In this document: positions 24,208-31,790 of the stretch, one piece after another | Layout of the letters: every line of letters begins with the position of its first letter | Position numbering within the stretch: the stretch's first letter is position 1 | Source: Coriobacteriales bacterium | Lineage (GTDB): Bacteria; Actinomycetota; Coriobacteriia; Coriobacteriales; Atopobiaceae | Direction of reading: 5' to 3' | Length of the DNA: 43,714 nt | Assembly: GCA_029101205.1 (NCBI GenBank) | Contig: JAQXQO010000023.1 | Span: 1-43,714 of the forward strand | Notes under the pieces: generated by a model | The model's input: the letters and a program-made list of their open reading frames with translations, nothing else | Databases searched by the model: none | Told to the model about the DNA's origin: nothing | Position numbers and translations under genes: made by a program

Positions 24208-25055
24208 GAGGAACCGCCCGCGTCGTCACCCGCAGCTATCCCCGCATCGGCATCAGCGCCCGCGGCCTCCCCAGCACCCACGTGACCTTTCGCGCCCAGC
24301 ACCCAGCAAATCCCGCGCGCCATGCGACCGTCAGGGTCGGTGAAGTGGTTGCCGGGGTTCAGCTGGAACGTCGATCTCACGTCCAGGCGCTCTACCTGCG
24401 CCTCAATGCGCTCGGTCGCCGTCCGCACCGTACGCATGGCGTGATTCTTGCCCTTGTCCTCGTCCGCCCCCACCGAGAAGTACATGCGCTCGACGCTCTG
24501 CGCCAGCGGGTGCTGGCGGGCGTAGTCCACGAAGCCCGGGTACCACAGCGAGCCCGACGCGCTGGCAACCCGCTGAAACGCGTCGCTGTTGAACGCCGCC
24601 CACGTGGCAAACAACCCCGCCAGCGAGTAGCCGGCGATGGTGCGCAAGAAGAACTGCTCGCTCGCGACCTGACGCGCAGCCGAAGCCAACGCGGGCGCGT
24701 TCGCCGTCTGCGCCGAAAGCCGCTGCGTCAGCATGGCCTCCACCTGCGGCATCACCTGTTCCCGCAGCAGCGCCAGCTGGCGGTCGGCATGTCCGCCGAA
24801 CGGCTGGCCCTTGCGAAACACGGGCGGGGCAGGCCACGGTGTCATCTGGTCGTCCCAGTTCCGGGGCGCCACAGCCACCAGGCAGAAGTCGGGACATCCC
24901 ATCTGGCGGCACAGTTGCCACACGGGCTGCCCATCTCCATCAAACACGTGCAGGTAGACAACGTTGATGCGAGCCGGGCGGGCGGCCCCGGAATCAGCCT
25001 CCTCGTCACAGTAGACATAGACGTCGTTGTCCTGCACCCGAAAGCCGTCCCGCAT
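24201..25055 (-). CDS. Alpha/beta-hydrolase, esterase D-like (PF00756)
   Basis: This 284-residue hydrolase has the nucleophile elbow GYSLAG (S144), the following FATWAA helix, ASASGSLWYPGF, and a catalytic His in LNPGNHFTDPDGR (H237); the acid is probably in the SVGADEDKG strand. This pattern matches Esterase-D-type enzymes such as IroE or BesA, but the natural ester is unknown. The start at 25055 is preferred because the family's first strand (DGFRVQDNDVYVYC) begins there; a GTG at 25175 would add 40 unconserved residues. The last 28 residues are Ala/Gly/Asp-rich. The stop overlaps the next gene's proposed start. Confidence 0.82.
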   Translation of the reverse strand: MRDGFRVQDNDVYVYCDEEADSGAARPARINVVYLHVFDGDGQPVWQLCRQMGCPDFCLVAVAPRNWDDQMTPWPAPPVFRKGQPFGGHADRQLALLREQVMPQVEAMLTQRLSAQTANAPALASAARQVASEQFFLRTIAGYSLAGLFATWAAFNSDAFQRVASASGSLWYPGFVDYARQHPLAQSVERMYFSVGADEDKGKNHAMRTVRTATERIEAQVERLDVRSTFQLNPGNHFTDPDGRMARGICWVLGAKGHVGAGEAAGADADAGIAAGDDAGGSSC

Positions 25056-25217
25056 GCTTGCCCCCAACTCTCCCGTGCAAAACGGACCCGCCACGAGGCC
25101 GACAGGCCGAGCCTTCCGACCCATGCCAGCCGCTGGCTCGAACCGACTAGCCGGTATCTGGCAGGCTGGGCCCACATCAGCCTTTGTCCAAAACGCAGGC
25201 CCAGTTCCGCACCGTCG

Positions 25218-26150
25218 CTAGATGTCGTTCACCTGCAGGCGCAGCACGTCCGGCCTGGCATAGTGGCCCACCGGGTCAAACTCCCACTTGCTGGCAGCGA
25301 CCTCCTGCATCTGCAGGTCGGCGTACAGGATGCCGGACTGGTCCCACAGCGGCTCGGCGCCAGGCACGTAGTGGCCGTACGGGTCCACGACGCAGCTGCC
25401 TCCGCGGTAGATCACGTCCGGCAGTGCCTCCACCTCCTCAGGATACTGCAGGTCGGAGGGGTAGTCCGCCCTCGTGATGTGCGGCGCGCAGTTGACCACG
25501 TAGCAACGGCCCTCCATGGCGATGTGGCGCACGGTGGCCTGCCACTCCTCGTTGCCGTTCGTGTTCGGTGCCAGGTAGATCGTGACGCCCTTCTGGTACA
25601 GCGCCACGCGAGCCAGCGGCATGTAGTTCTCCCAGCAGATCAGCGTGCCCATGGGTCCCCACGGCGTCTGCGACACGGGGAAGTAGCGATCCTGCGCGTC
25701 TCCCCACACCAGGCGCTCGGCGCCGGTGGGCTTCAGCTTTCTGTGCCAGGCATCCAGCCTGCCCTGCGGGTCAAAGACCAGATTCGTGTTATATAGAGTG
25801 CCGCTGACGGCGTCGCGCTCCGAGATGCCGATGCTGACCCACGATCCCACCTCGCGCGCGGCGTCCGCGATGGCCGTGGTCTCGGGACCGCCCACCACCA
25901 GCGAGCCGTCGTAGTAGCGCTTCCAGTCCAGCTGGCCCTCGGGCTTTCGCATGCCCACCACAAAGCCGAAGGTCAGACCGTGCGGATAGCCCGGCACCAG
26001 CAGCTCGGGCAGCACGATGAGGTCGCTGGGGTGCTCACGGCCCACGCGACGGATGGCGTCCAGCGCTGAGTTCAGACAGGCCTCCTTGTTGAAGATGGTC
26101 GGCTGGGACTGCACGACCGCAATCTTGCACACATCTGCCAGGTCCTTCAT
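25218..26150 (-). CDS. Nitrilase (carbon-nitrogen hydrolase, nitrilase branch)
   Basis: The 310-residue enzyme has the catalytic triad E49 (VLPELLVPGYP), K138 (AWHRKLKPTGAERLVWG) and C172 (GTLICWENYMPLAR). The CWEN sequence and the HRKLKPT motif place it in the true nitrilase branch, which turns nitriles into carboxylic acid and ammonia, rather than the amidase branches. Length is close to the usual 310-350. The ATG at 26150 has AAAGGA five bases upstream. It is divergent from the rubrerythrin gene, and a hydrolase/esterase gene follows 160 bases downstream, so they may be co-transcribed. Confidence 0.9.
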   Translation of the reverse strand: MKDLADVCKIAVVQSQPTIFNKEACLNSALDAIRRVGREHPSDLIVLPELLVPGYPHGLTFGFVVGMRKPEGQLDWKRYYDGSLVVGGPETTAIADAAREVGSWVSIGISERDAVSGTLYNTNLVFDPQGRLDAWHRKLKPTGAERLVWGDAQDRYFPVSQTPWGPMGTLICWENYMPLARVALYQKGVTIYLAPNTNGNEEWQATVRHIAMEGRCYVVNCAPHITRADYPSDLQYPEEVEALPDVIYRGGSCVVDPYGHYVPGAEPLWDQSGILYADLQMQEVAASKWEFDPVGHYARPDVLRLQVNDI

Positions 26151-26297
26151 GGGGGTCCTTTCTGTTCTCACGCTGCTTTGCCAACCTGTTGTCAGGAAGC
26201 GCGCATAGCGGCCGCAAAAACGCCACGTCTCCTTGCACAATTCTCTGCGCAAACCCTAGCGCAACGCAAGGCTTAACAACGTGTGAGCCATTTACGC

Positions 26298-26325
26298 TTG
26301 ACAATCGGGATACATGCGTTAATAT
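26298..26325 (+). promoter_or_regulatory. Strong sigma-70-type promoter of rubrerythrin with overlapping AT palindrome
   Basis: TTGACA (26298-26303) and TAATAT (26320-26325) are 16 bases apart. The -10 region overlaps GTTAATATTAATAAC, an imperfect palindrome reminiscent of PerR-type boxes; this would suit a peroxide-defence gene, but the regulator is inferred. Confidence 0.7.
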
Positions 26326-26350
26326 TAATAACTGTTCCTAATAAATGAAC

Positions 26351-26398
26351 AAGCCTAATGCAAGAAGGGACTTCACTAGGCTTGGAGGGAAACCTCCC
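26351..26398 (+). promoter_or_regulatory. Leader hairpins ahead of rubrerythrin
   Basis: The 5' leader can form AAGCCTA/TAGGCTT (26351-26357 with 26377-26383) and, directly after, GGAGG/CCTCC (26384-26397). The second helix contains a GGAGG that is not the ribosome site (AGAGAGG at 26404-26410). They may stabilise the message. Confidence 0.4.
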
Positions 26399-26417
26399 AC
26401 ACGAGAGAGGATGCACC

Positions 26418-26978
26418 ATGAAGTTTGTCTGCCCCGTCTGCGGTTACGTTGAGGAGTTCGACGGCGACGAGCTGCCCGCCGACTACAAGTGCCCCCAGTG
26501 CGGCTGCCCCGGCTCCAAGTTCACCAAGCAGGCCGACACGATGACCTGGGCCTCCGAGCACGTCGTGGGCATCGGCAAGCTGGAGGGCGTGCCCGAGGAC
26601 ATCGTCGAGGACCTGCGCGCAAACTTCACCGGCGAGTGCTCCGAGGTCGGCATGTACCTGGCCATGAGCCGCGTCGCCATGCGCGAGGGCTACCCCGAGG
26701 TCGGCATGTACTATCGCCAGGCCGCCTTCGAGGAGGCCGACCACGCGTCCAGGTTCGCCGAGCTGCTGGGCGAGGTCGTCACCGACTCCACCAAGAAGAA
26801 CCTCCAGATGCGCGTCGAGGCCGAGAACGGCGCCACCGCCGGCAAGACCGACCTCGCCAAGCGCGCCAAGGCTGCCAACCTGGACGCCATCCACGACACC
26901 GTGCACGAGATGGCTCGCGACGAGGCCCGTCACGGCAAGGCCTTCGCCGGCCTGCTGAAGCGCTACTTCGGCGAGTAG
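26418..26978 (+). CDS. Reverse rubrerythrin (rubredoxin domain N-terminal, diiron domain C-terminal)
   Basis: The 186-residue protein reduces hydrogen peroxide and oxygen using electrons passed through its rubredoxin iron, and protects anaerobes. The order is reversed relative to classical rubrerythrin: the Fe(Cys)4 centre comes first (CPVCGY at 5-8 and CPQCGC about 20 residues later), followed by a four-helix ferritin-like domain. The diiron ligands lie in [29 protein letters not shown] and [11 protein letters not shown]. Length and domain order match clostridial reverse rubrerythrins that serve as NADH peroxidase terminal components. Codon use is strongly biased to GAG/AAG/CTG, consistent with high expression. 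AGAGAGG precedes the ATG by eight bases, and a strong promoter and terminator bracket the gene. Confidence 0.95.
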   Translation: MKFVCPVCGYVEEFDGDELPADYKCPQCGCPGSKFTKQADTMTWASEHVVGIGKLEGVPEDIVEDLRANFTGECSEVGMYLAMSRVAMREGYPEVGMYYRQAAFEEADHASRFAELLGEVVTDSTKKNLQMRVEAENGATAGKTDLAKRAKAANLDAIHDTVHEMARDEARHGKAFAGLLKRYFGE

Positions 26979-27005
26979 TCGCAGCTACAGCATCCCCTAC
27001 GCATC

Positions 27006-27048
27006 AAAAGGGCGGGTCGAGAAGAACTTCTCGGCCCGCCCGCTCTTT
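27006..27048 (+). terminator. Strong terminator of rubrerythrin
   Basis: A long stem pairs GGGCGGGTCGAGAAG with CTTCTCGGCCCGCCC (one T-G pair) and is flanked by AAAAG and CTCTTTT, so it may act in both directions. Confidence 0.88.
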
Positions 27049-27054
27049 TGCAAT

Positions 27055-27175
27055 TGCCGCCGCTGGCGTGCACTCGCCATCGCCAGCCAGCGCTCGCGGC
27101 CGCCGGCTTGCGCTCGCCACTACGCGCCAGCGCACGCCGCTGCCAACCAGCGCTCGTCACCGCATGCCCTTCGGA
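27055..27175. repeat. Degenerate CCAGCGCTCG-type short repeats
   Basis: GCCAGCGCTCG-like and GCGCTCGCCA-like words recur four to five times with irregular spacing. They lie between the rubrerythrin terminator and the HAD gene's 3' end. Confidence 0.5.
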
Positions 27176-27209
27176 AAGACACTCCCAACGGCTAGCCCTT
27201 CTTCCCCAC

Positions 27210-28061
27210 CTACTCCCGCATGAAAGACGGCAGGGTGCCCACGTCGGTCGCACGCGCGAGGTCCTCCAGCGCGGCGGCGACCGCGTCGTCCTTCGAGGCG
27301 CCGATGTGCCAGCGCGCGGCCGCCTTGATCTCATCCGAGGCGTTCGCGACCGCAACTCCGTTCGGCACGGCCTGAATCATGGCCAGGTCGTTCTCGGAGT
27401 CGCCAAAGCAGACCACTTCGGACAGCGACACGCCCAGAGCCTCGGCCAGCGCGCGCACGCTGGAGCCCTTGTCCCAGCCCGCGGGCGAGATGTCAATCAG
27501 CGGCGCGTTCGCATTCGGCAGAACAAAGCCCAACTCAGGCACCTCATCGCGCAGATGGTCACGCAGCGCGCAGCGCTCTTCGTAGCCGCCTGACACGTGG
27601 ATGTTGGCCTTTATATAGTGCGCGCTGGGATCCAGCCGCTGATGGATCTGGCCGTTGGATTCCGAGAAGATCTGCTGGTCTTGCTGGATTTTCTCCGGCA
27701 CACCGGAGTACAGGACCGCACGGCCGTCTCCCTGGACATCGTAGATGGCCAGGGCCGCATGGCCCTGCTGGTCCAGCAGATGCTCGACGCGCTCCAGGGC
27801 ATCGAAGGGCAGCTCCTTCACGCCAACCTGGCGACCATCCAGGTGCAGAATCTGCCCGTTGGAGAAGGCGCCCGTGGCGTAGCAGGCCGAGTCGTTCGCG
27901 AACATCCAGCCCATGGCCGAGGGGATTCGCCCCGAGACGGGCCCGAAGTGGATGCCGCGGTCCAGCAGCGCGTGGATGGCGGCACGAGCGCGCTCCGAGA
28001 CGCACGGTGCGCCAACGGGAATCAGGGTGTCGTCGAGGTCGGTAAGAATCAGCTTTATCAC
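27210..28061 (-). CDS. HAD-superfamily phosphatase, Cof-type
   Basis: The 283-residue protein has HAD motif I DLDDT (residues 8-12 in LILTDLDDTLIPVG), motif II SGR, the lysine in AGWDKGSSVRAL and motif IV GDSENDLAM, with a large C2 cap domain between. Cof-type HADs dephosphorylate sugar phosphates, PLP or FMN; specificity cannot be read from sequence. The start is GTG at 28061 with a modest AAAGAAG upstream. It is divergent from the SRAP gene. Confidence 0.9.
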   Translation of the reverse strand: MIKLILTDLDDTLIPVGAPCVSERARAAIHALLDRGIHFGPVSGRIPSAMGWMFANDSACYATGAFSNGQILHLDGRQVGVKELPFDALERVEHLLDQQGHAALAIYDVQGDGRAVLYSGVPEKIQQDQQIFSESNGQIHQRLDPSAHYIKANIHVSGGYEERCALRDHLRDEVPELGFVLPNANAPLIDISPAGWDKGSSVRALAEALGVSLSEVVCFGDSENDLAMIQAVPNGVAVANASDEIKAAARWHIGASKDDAVAAALEDLARATDVGTLPSFMRE

Positions 28062-28300
28062 GGACGGGCTTCTTTCGACGCAGTTTCAGGCGAAAAGTTT
28101 CACTCTCATGTTAACCGCGCAGGCGCGCCGCCGCGAAAGCCGCGGCCGTTCTTCTTGATAGCTGCACGACGGGGCGACCTAGAATGTAGGTGCGTCCAAA
28201 CGTCGTATCGTGCCGACACGAGTGTCGCGCGGTTCCACAAACGCCGGCCGTCACGCCAACGTCGGACGTCACGCTGACACGCAGAAAGGCAGGTCCAACC

Positions 28301-29254
28301 ATGTGCCACAGAGTCGCACCGGTTCTCTTCAAGGAGCTGCAGCTGGCGCTGGACCTGTATGCCCAGACGGGTCATGCGCGCATCCCGCGCGACAACCCCG
28401 TGCCGAAGGACGTCTACCCCGGCGCAAAGCTGGCCACTATCGTGCTCGCGCGACCAGGCGAAGGCATCCCGTCGCCGAGCCGCCAATCGACCAGCTCTCA
28501 ATCGCGAAGCCCCCTCCCACTCCAAGCCCAAGAGCTCGTCTGGGGCTTCTCGCGTCAGGATGACGGGCAGCCGAATGAGCGGCAGCTCACGCGCGCCGGG
28601 CGCTCAGCTGGCTCCAGTCGCCCAACCGGGCCCAGCGACCCATCCGGGCTCAATCGTCCAACCGGCCCTAACCGCTCATTCGGGTCCAGTCGTCCAGCCG
28701 GTGTCAGCCGCTCAACCGGCCCCAAGCGCCGCCTCGTCTTCAACACGCGTCTAGATACGGCCCTCTACCAGCTGCGCAATGGTCGCGGCATGTGGGCCCA
28801 GCCCATCGCGGAGGGCCGCTGCCTGGTGCCGGTGCGCGCGTTCTACGAGTCATGGACCCGCCCCGGCTCGCCCGACCCCACTGGCAAGTCCGCGGTCAGA
28901 TTCTCGATGAGTGGACATGGCATCTTTCTGCTGGCCGCCGTGGCCAACGAGAACGAGGTCTCCATCGTGACGACCGAGCCGAACTCCGATGTGAGCCGCG
29001 TCCACTCACGGATGCCGCTGGTACTGGGCCCCGGCGAGAGTTCCATCTGGCTGGGCCCCGACTTCGCGCAACTTGCCGACCGCTCTAGCATCCACCTAGC
29101 CGCCGAGCTTGTTGCCCCGCCCGCGCCGACAGGTGCGGGCTCGCGGACCCATTCGCACTCGCAGGCTCAACTGCATTTGCAGGGTCAGCCGCACTCGCAG
29201 GCTCAACCGCATTTGCAGGCTCAACCGCAAAACCAGATGCTCTTCCCCGAGTAG
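28301..29254 (+). CDS. SRAP (YedK/HMCES) abasic-site shielding protein with low-complexity insertions
   Basis: SRAP proteins form a thiazolidine crosslink between Cys2 and abasic sites in single-stranded DNA, protecting replication forks. Here Met-Cys2 is intact (MCHRVAP). Other family motifs are FNTRLDT (usually NARxET, so the Glu is replaced by Asp), RCLVPVRAFYESW, and VHSRMPLVL with H235. The protein is 317 residues, much longer than the usual 220-240, owing to three low-complexity segments: about 56-74 (Ser/Gln), 98-144 (Ser/Arg/Pro/Thr/Gly repeats such as RPTGP) and 272-313 (Gln/His/Ser repeats). The underlying DNA is short tandem repeats. AAAGG lies upstream of the ATG. Confidence 0.88.
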   Translation: MCHRVAPVLFKELQLALDLYAQTGHARIPRDNPVPKDVYPGAKLATIVLARPGEGIPSPSRQSTSSQSRSPLPLQAQELVWGFSRQDDGQPNERQLTRAGRSAGSSRPTGPSDPSGLNRPTGPNRSFGSSRPAGVSRSTGPKRRLVFNTRLDTALYQLRNGRGMWAQPIAEGRCLVPVRAFYESWTRPGSPDPTGKSAVRFSMSGHGIFLLAAVANENEVSIVTTEPNSDVSRVHSRMPLVLGPGESSIWLGPDFAQLADRSSIHLAAELVAPPAPTGAGSRTHSHSQAQLHLQGQPHSQAQPHLQAQPQNQMLFPE

Positions 29255-29515
29255 ACACCTGCGGGGCCAGCTCCCTCAGCTGACGCTGACCAGCGGGGTA
29301 GCCATGGCTTTCAACAGGCAGCTGACCGCCCGCACGACAAGCCCGCTCCACCGGCGACTGACCGCCGGGGTGGCCGGGGCTTTCGTCCGTAGCCGGCCGC
29401 CGGAGCATCGTAGGCGATGACCATCCCGGTAACGCCGTAGTATTAGCTATTTACTTCTTAATTTGGCTAGTTTATTCCAAACGGACCGCCAACCCCGTAA
29501 AGTTCGCCCCACTCT

Positions 29516-29582
29516 ACTTTGCTCGGTACCTTTTTGGTCACGGCTCAGCAAGACGAGCAATCGAAAACGTACCGAACAAAGT
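29516..29582. repeat. 67-bp intergenic hairpin element, copy 7
   Basis: Left ACTTTGCTCGGTACCTTTTT, right GAAAACGTACCGAACAAAGT. Outside the arms the left AGTTCGCC and right GGCGAACT are also complementary, extending the palindrome to about 105 bp. Confidence 0.87.
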
Positions 29583-29619
29583 TACCAGTGGCGAACTACA
29601 TCGCCACCCCCTCATGCAT

Positions 29620-29636
29620 ATACCCCTATCGGGTAT
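29620..29636. repeat. ATACCCC palindrome following hairpin element 7
   Basis: ATACCCCTATCGGGTAT lies 38 bases after the right arm. It resembles CsoR-type operators, but no copper gene is nearby. Confidence 0.6.
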
Positions 29637-29683
29637 CTGACGATATCAGCACCCCTCGGCGCGTATAGCGTTAGCTCAGTCTC

Positions 29684-29750
29684 ACTTTGTTCGGTACCTT
29701 TTTACTCGCTCGCCGAGAGACCGGGCGACCGAAAACGTACCGAGCAAAGT
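29684..29750. repeat. 67-bp intergenic hairpin element, copy 8
   Basis: Left ACTTTGTTCGGTACCTTTTT, right GAAAACGTACCGAGCAAAGT; the inner arms end ACTCG/CGACC. It starts 102 bases after copy 7 ends. Confidence 0.87.
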
Positions 29751-29788
29751 TGCCTGAGACCAACTAAATCGCCGGCATTCCGCTCGTT

Positions 29789-29805
29789 ATACCCTATAGG
29801 GGTAT
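29789..29805. repeat. ATACCC palindrome following hairpin element 8
   Basis: ATACCCTATAGGGGTAT has perfect ATACCC/GGGTAT arms and lies 39 bases after the element, almost the same offset as after copy 7. Confidence 0.62.
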
Positions 29806-30169
29806 TGCTCTGCGTCAACCCAACACCCGTAATCGTTCGCCTAGTTAGTCGCCGAAGCCTGGCGTGGGGAGCCGGTAGGAAGCTCGACGCGAAAGCAGCC
29901 CATGCCGCCGGCTAAAAGGTGAACTCGTTCCCAAGTTTCCCAAACATCAAAGAAGAACGAACGCGACCGAAACTGCAGTACCATGTGCCCTACCCCGCAG
30001 CCAGGGTGGGCACTGCCGCTCCAACGGGCATTGCATCCGAGACGACGTTGCCGCCCAGGGGGCATTGTTGCCCCTGGTCGCATTGCTGTCCGAGGCGGCG
30101 CCACGCCGTCCAATACGCACTCGGTATGCAGCCCAACCGAAACGACGCCACCAACCATGAAGGTTCACC

Positions 30170-31207
30170 GTGTCAGATAGCCCCAACAACATCCAGAGCC
30201 GCGAAGATGCCGTGACCGAGCAACCAGCAGCGTCCACGCAAACGACAACGCCTACGCAACCAGCAGCGTCCAACCATCCGGCAGCGCCATCGCGTTCGGC
30301 TGATGCCCACGCATGCACTACCGCTCAGCCAGGCCAGCGCATCGCCGCCGAGGTGTTCTCGCTGGCATGGCCCGTCATGCTCTCGTACGTAGCGGTTGGC
30401 ATGCCCTGCGGCGTGCTGGCCGCAAAGGCAGGCATGGACCCGCTGATGAACTTCGTGTTGGGACTGACGTTCCTCACCGGCAGCGGCCAGTTCATGATGA
30501 GCAACTTGCTGCTGGCTGGCATTCCCATAGGCTCGGTCGTGGCATCGGTTTGCGCCATCTCCACTCGCTTCTCGCTGTACTCGGCATCGCTAGCCCCGTA
30601 CCTGCAGCATTTTGGCAAGCCGCAGGCGCTGGCAATTTCGTGCACCTACTCCGAAGAGGCATACGGAATCAGCCTGGGCAAGCTGGCCGAAGGCGGAAAC
30701 TGGACCTGGCGGCACGCGTTGCTTTTGAACTTGACGGTTCAATTTACCTGGGCAATTTCGTGCGCACTCGGTGCAGCACTGGGCTCCGTCGTCGACATAC
30801 CCACCGCCATCGCCGGCTTTGCCATGACCTCGCTCTTCGTGTATCTTCTGTGCACCCAGTCGCACACCGCGGGCAACGTCTGCGCCATGGCGGGAGCGGC
30901 GGCCACGGTGTTCATTTGCAAGTGCGTCGGACTCACCGGAGTGGCCGTGCCCCTTGGGGCACTTGTGGGCATGGGCGCTGGAATGGCATCGGCCTTGCTG
31001 ACACATGAAGGCAAGAAGGCAACAACTTTGGATGACGCCACAACCTCACGCGGCATCGCAGGCTCCGACAACGTTGCGGCCTTTGGCAACGCTACGCGCT
31101 CCAACAACGCTCTGGCCCCCAATAGCGCTGCAGGCTCCGACAACGCTACAGCCTCCGACAGCTCCACCCCCGACGCTCTCGCGCTGAAGGAAGGCGATGC
31201 TCAGTGA
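30170..31207 (+). CDS. azlC: AzlC-type branched-chain amino acid exporter, large subunit
   Basis: AzlC and AzlD together export branched-chain amino acids or their analogues. The core (about residues 55-280) has the family motifs FSLAWPVMLSYVAVGMPCGV, FLTGSGQFMMSNLL, ISTRFSLYSASLAPYL and YSEEAYGIS, with multiple transmembrane helices. Both ends are low-complexity: an N-terminal Thr/Pro/Ala/Gln tract (about 17-55) and a C-terminal Asn/Ala/Ser/Asp tract (about 285-340) with SDNATASDSS-type repeats, making it 345 residues against the usual 230-240. Start is GTG at 30170 with AAGG six bases upstream. Its stop overlaps the azlD start. Confidence 0.9.
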   Translation: MSDSPNNIQSREDAVTEQPAASTQTTTPTQPAASNHPAAPSRSADAHACTTAQPGQRIAAEVFSLAWPVMLSYVAVGMPCGVLAAKAGMDPLMNFVLGLTFLTGSGQFMMSNLLLAGIPIGSVVASVCAISTRFSLYSASLAPYLQHFGKPQALAISCTYSEEAYGISLGKLAEGGNWTWRHALLLNLTVQFTWAISCALGAALGSVVDIPTAIAGFAMTSLFVYLLCTQSHTAGNVCAMAGAAATVFICKCVGLTGVAVPLGALVGMGAGMASALLTHEGKKATTLDDATTSRGIAGSDNVAAFGNATRSNNALAPNSAAGSDNATASDSSTPDALALKEGDAQ

Positions 31208-31527
31208 GCATCACGGAGTTCCTCGTACTATGGTTGTGCTCGTTCGGGTTCATTTTGTTCTGCCGCGTGGCGCCTGTCGTGGTGCTCCGAGGCAGGTCGC
31301 TCTCGCCCCGCGTTGTCGACGCATTGGGTTACATTCCACCCGCAGCGTTCGCCGCACTCGTGACCAATGACTTGCTGTCTCCCAACATGTTTGCCAACGG
31401 CATCTGGCCAGGCCTTATGCCCTGCATCGCCTCTGGCGTCGTGGTATTGGTGTGCTGGAAGACCAGGTCCATGCTGTGGTGCTGCGTCCTGGGCGTCGTC
31501 AGTTACGTACTATTGTCTTTGATATAA
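31204..31527 (+). CDS. azlD: AzlD-type small subunit of the branched-chain amino acid exporter
   Basis: The 107-residue protein is almost wholly hydrophobic with about four helices and has the AzlD features FCRVAPVVVL, YIPPAAFAALV and a hydrophobic C-terminus. It starts at GTG inside the overlap GTGA with the azlC stop, so translation is coupled. Length fits the family (100-115). It works with AzlC in the cytoplasmic membrane. Confidence 0.9.
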   Translation: MSITEFLVLWLCSFGFILFCRVAPVVVLRGRSLSPRVVDALGYIPPAAFAALVTNDLLSPNMFANGIWPGLMPCIASGVVVLVCWKTRSMLWCCVLGVVSYVLLSLI

Positions 31528-31570
31528 GAGGCGCACGTATCGCTTGCTCTAGTCCAATTGCACATATCTG

Positions 31571-31765
31571 TGGTTCAAAGCCGTCTATATGATGCGAAAC
31601 CGTCTCCATGGTTCAACGCCGCCCCTCGGGTTCATGGCGCTGTCTCCATGGCTCAACGCCATCTCGATGGTTCAGCACCTCTGGCAACTTAGCGTTACCG
31701 TTAGCTCAGAACTATCAACAGCTCAGAACCGCCCGTAATTCAAGAACCGCCCGTAGTTCAAACCG
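31571..31765. repeat. Two tracts of degenerate tandem repeats upstream of alkD
   Basis: First tract: TCTCCATGGTTCAACGCC-like units (three to four, 31571-31679). Second tract: AGAACCGCCCGTAATTCA-like units (two to three, 31725-31765). No gene is supported here. Confidence 0.6.
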
Positions 31766-31790
31766 TCGCATCCAGCAAAGAAGGACAGCC

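Larger units (their letters stand above)
29255..30169. other. 900-bp repeat-bearing spacer upstream of azlC
   Basis: No supported gene. It begins with degenerate CCGGGGTGGCC-like repeats (29290-29390), then carries hairpin elements 7 and 8 in tandem, each followed by an ATACCC palindrome, then a solitary half-element remnant (GTTCGCCTAGTTAGT near 29837). From 30000 to 30110, GGGCATTG-type words recur, and CCAGGGGGCA pairs with TGCCCCTGG (30055-30077, one bulge). That hairpin could lie in the azlC leader; no T-box motif was recognised. Confidence 0.55.

Noticed and set aside
5456-29750. Hairpin elements as integron attC sites
   Set aside because: They show arms and a variable loop, but no integrase is present, they are not paired with single-gene cassettes, and the attC core triplets at the ends were not seen.
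18435-29750. Hairpin elements as ordinary Rho-independent terminators
   Set aside because: The T-run lies inside the stem rather than after it, copies occur in spacers without a gene ending nearby, and length is fixed.
29463-29915. 150-codon plus-strand frame across the hairpin elements
   Set aside because: It reads through two copies of an intergenic repeat and has no ribosome site or homology.
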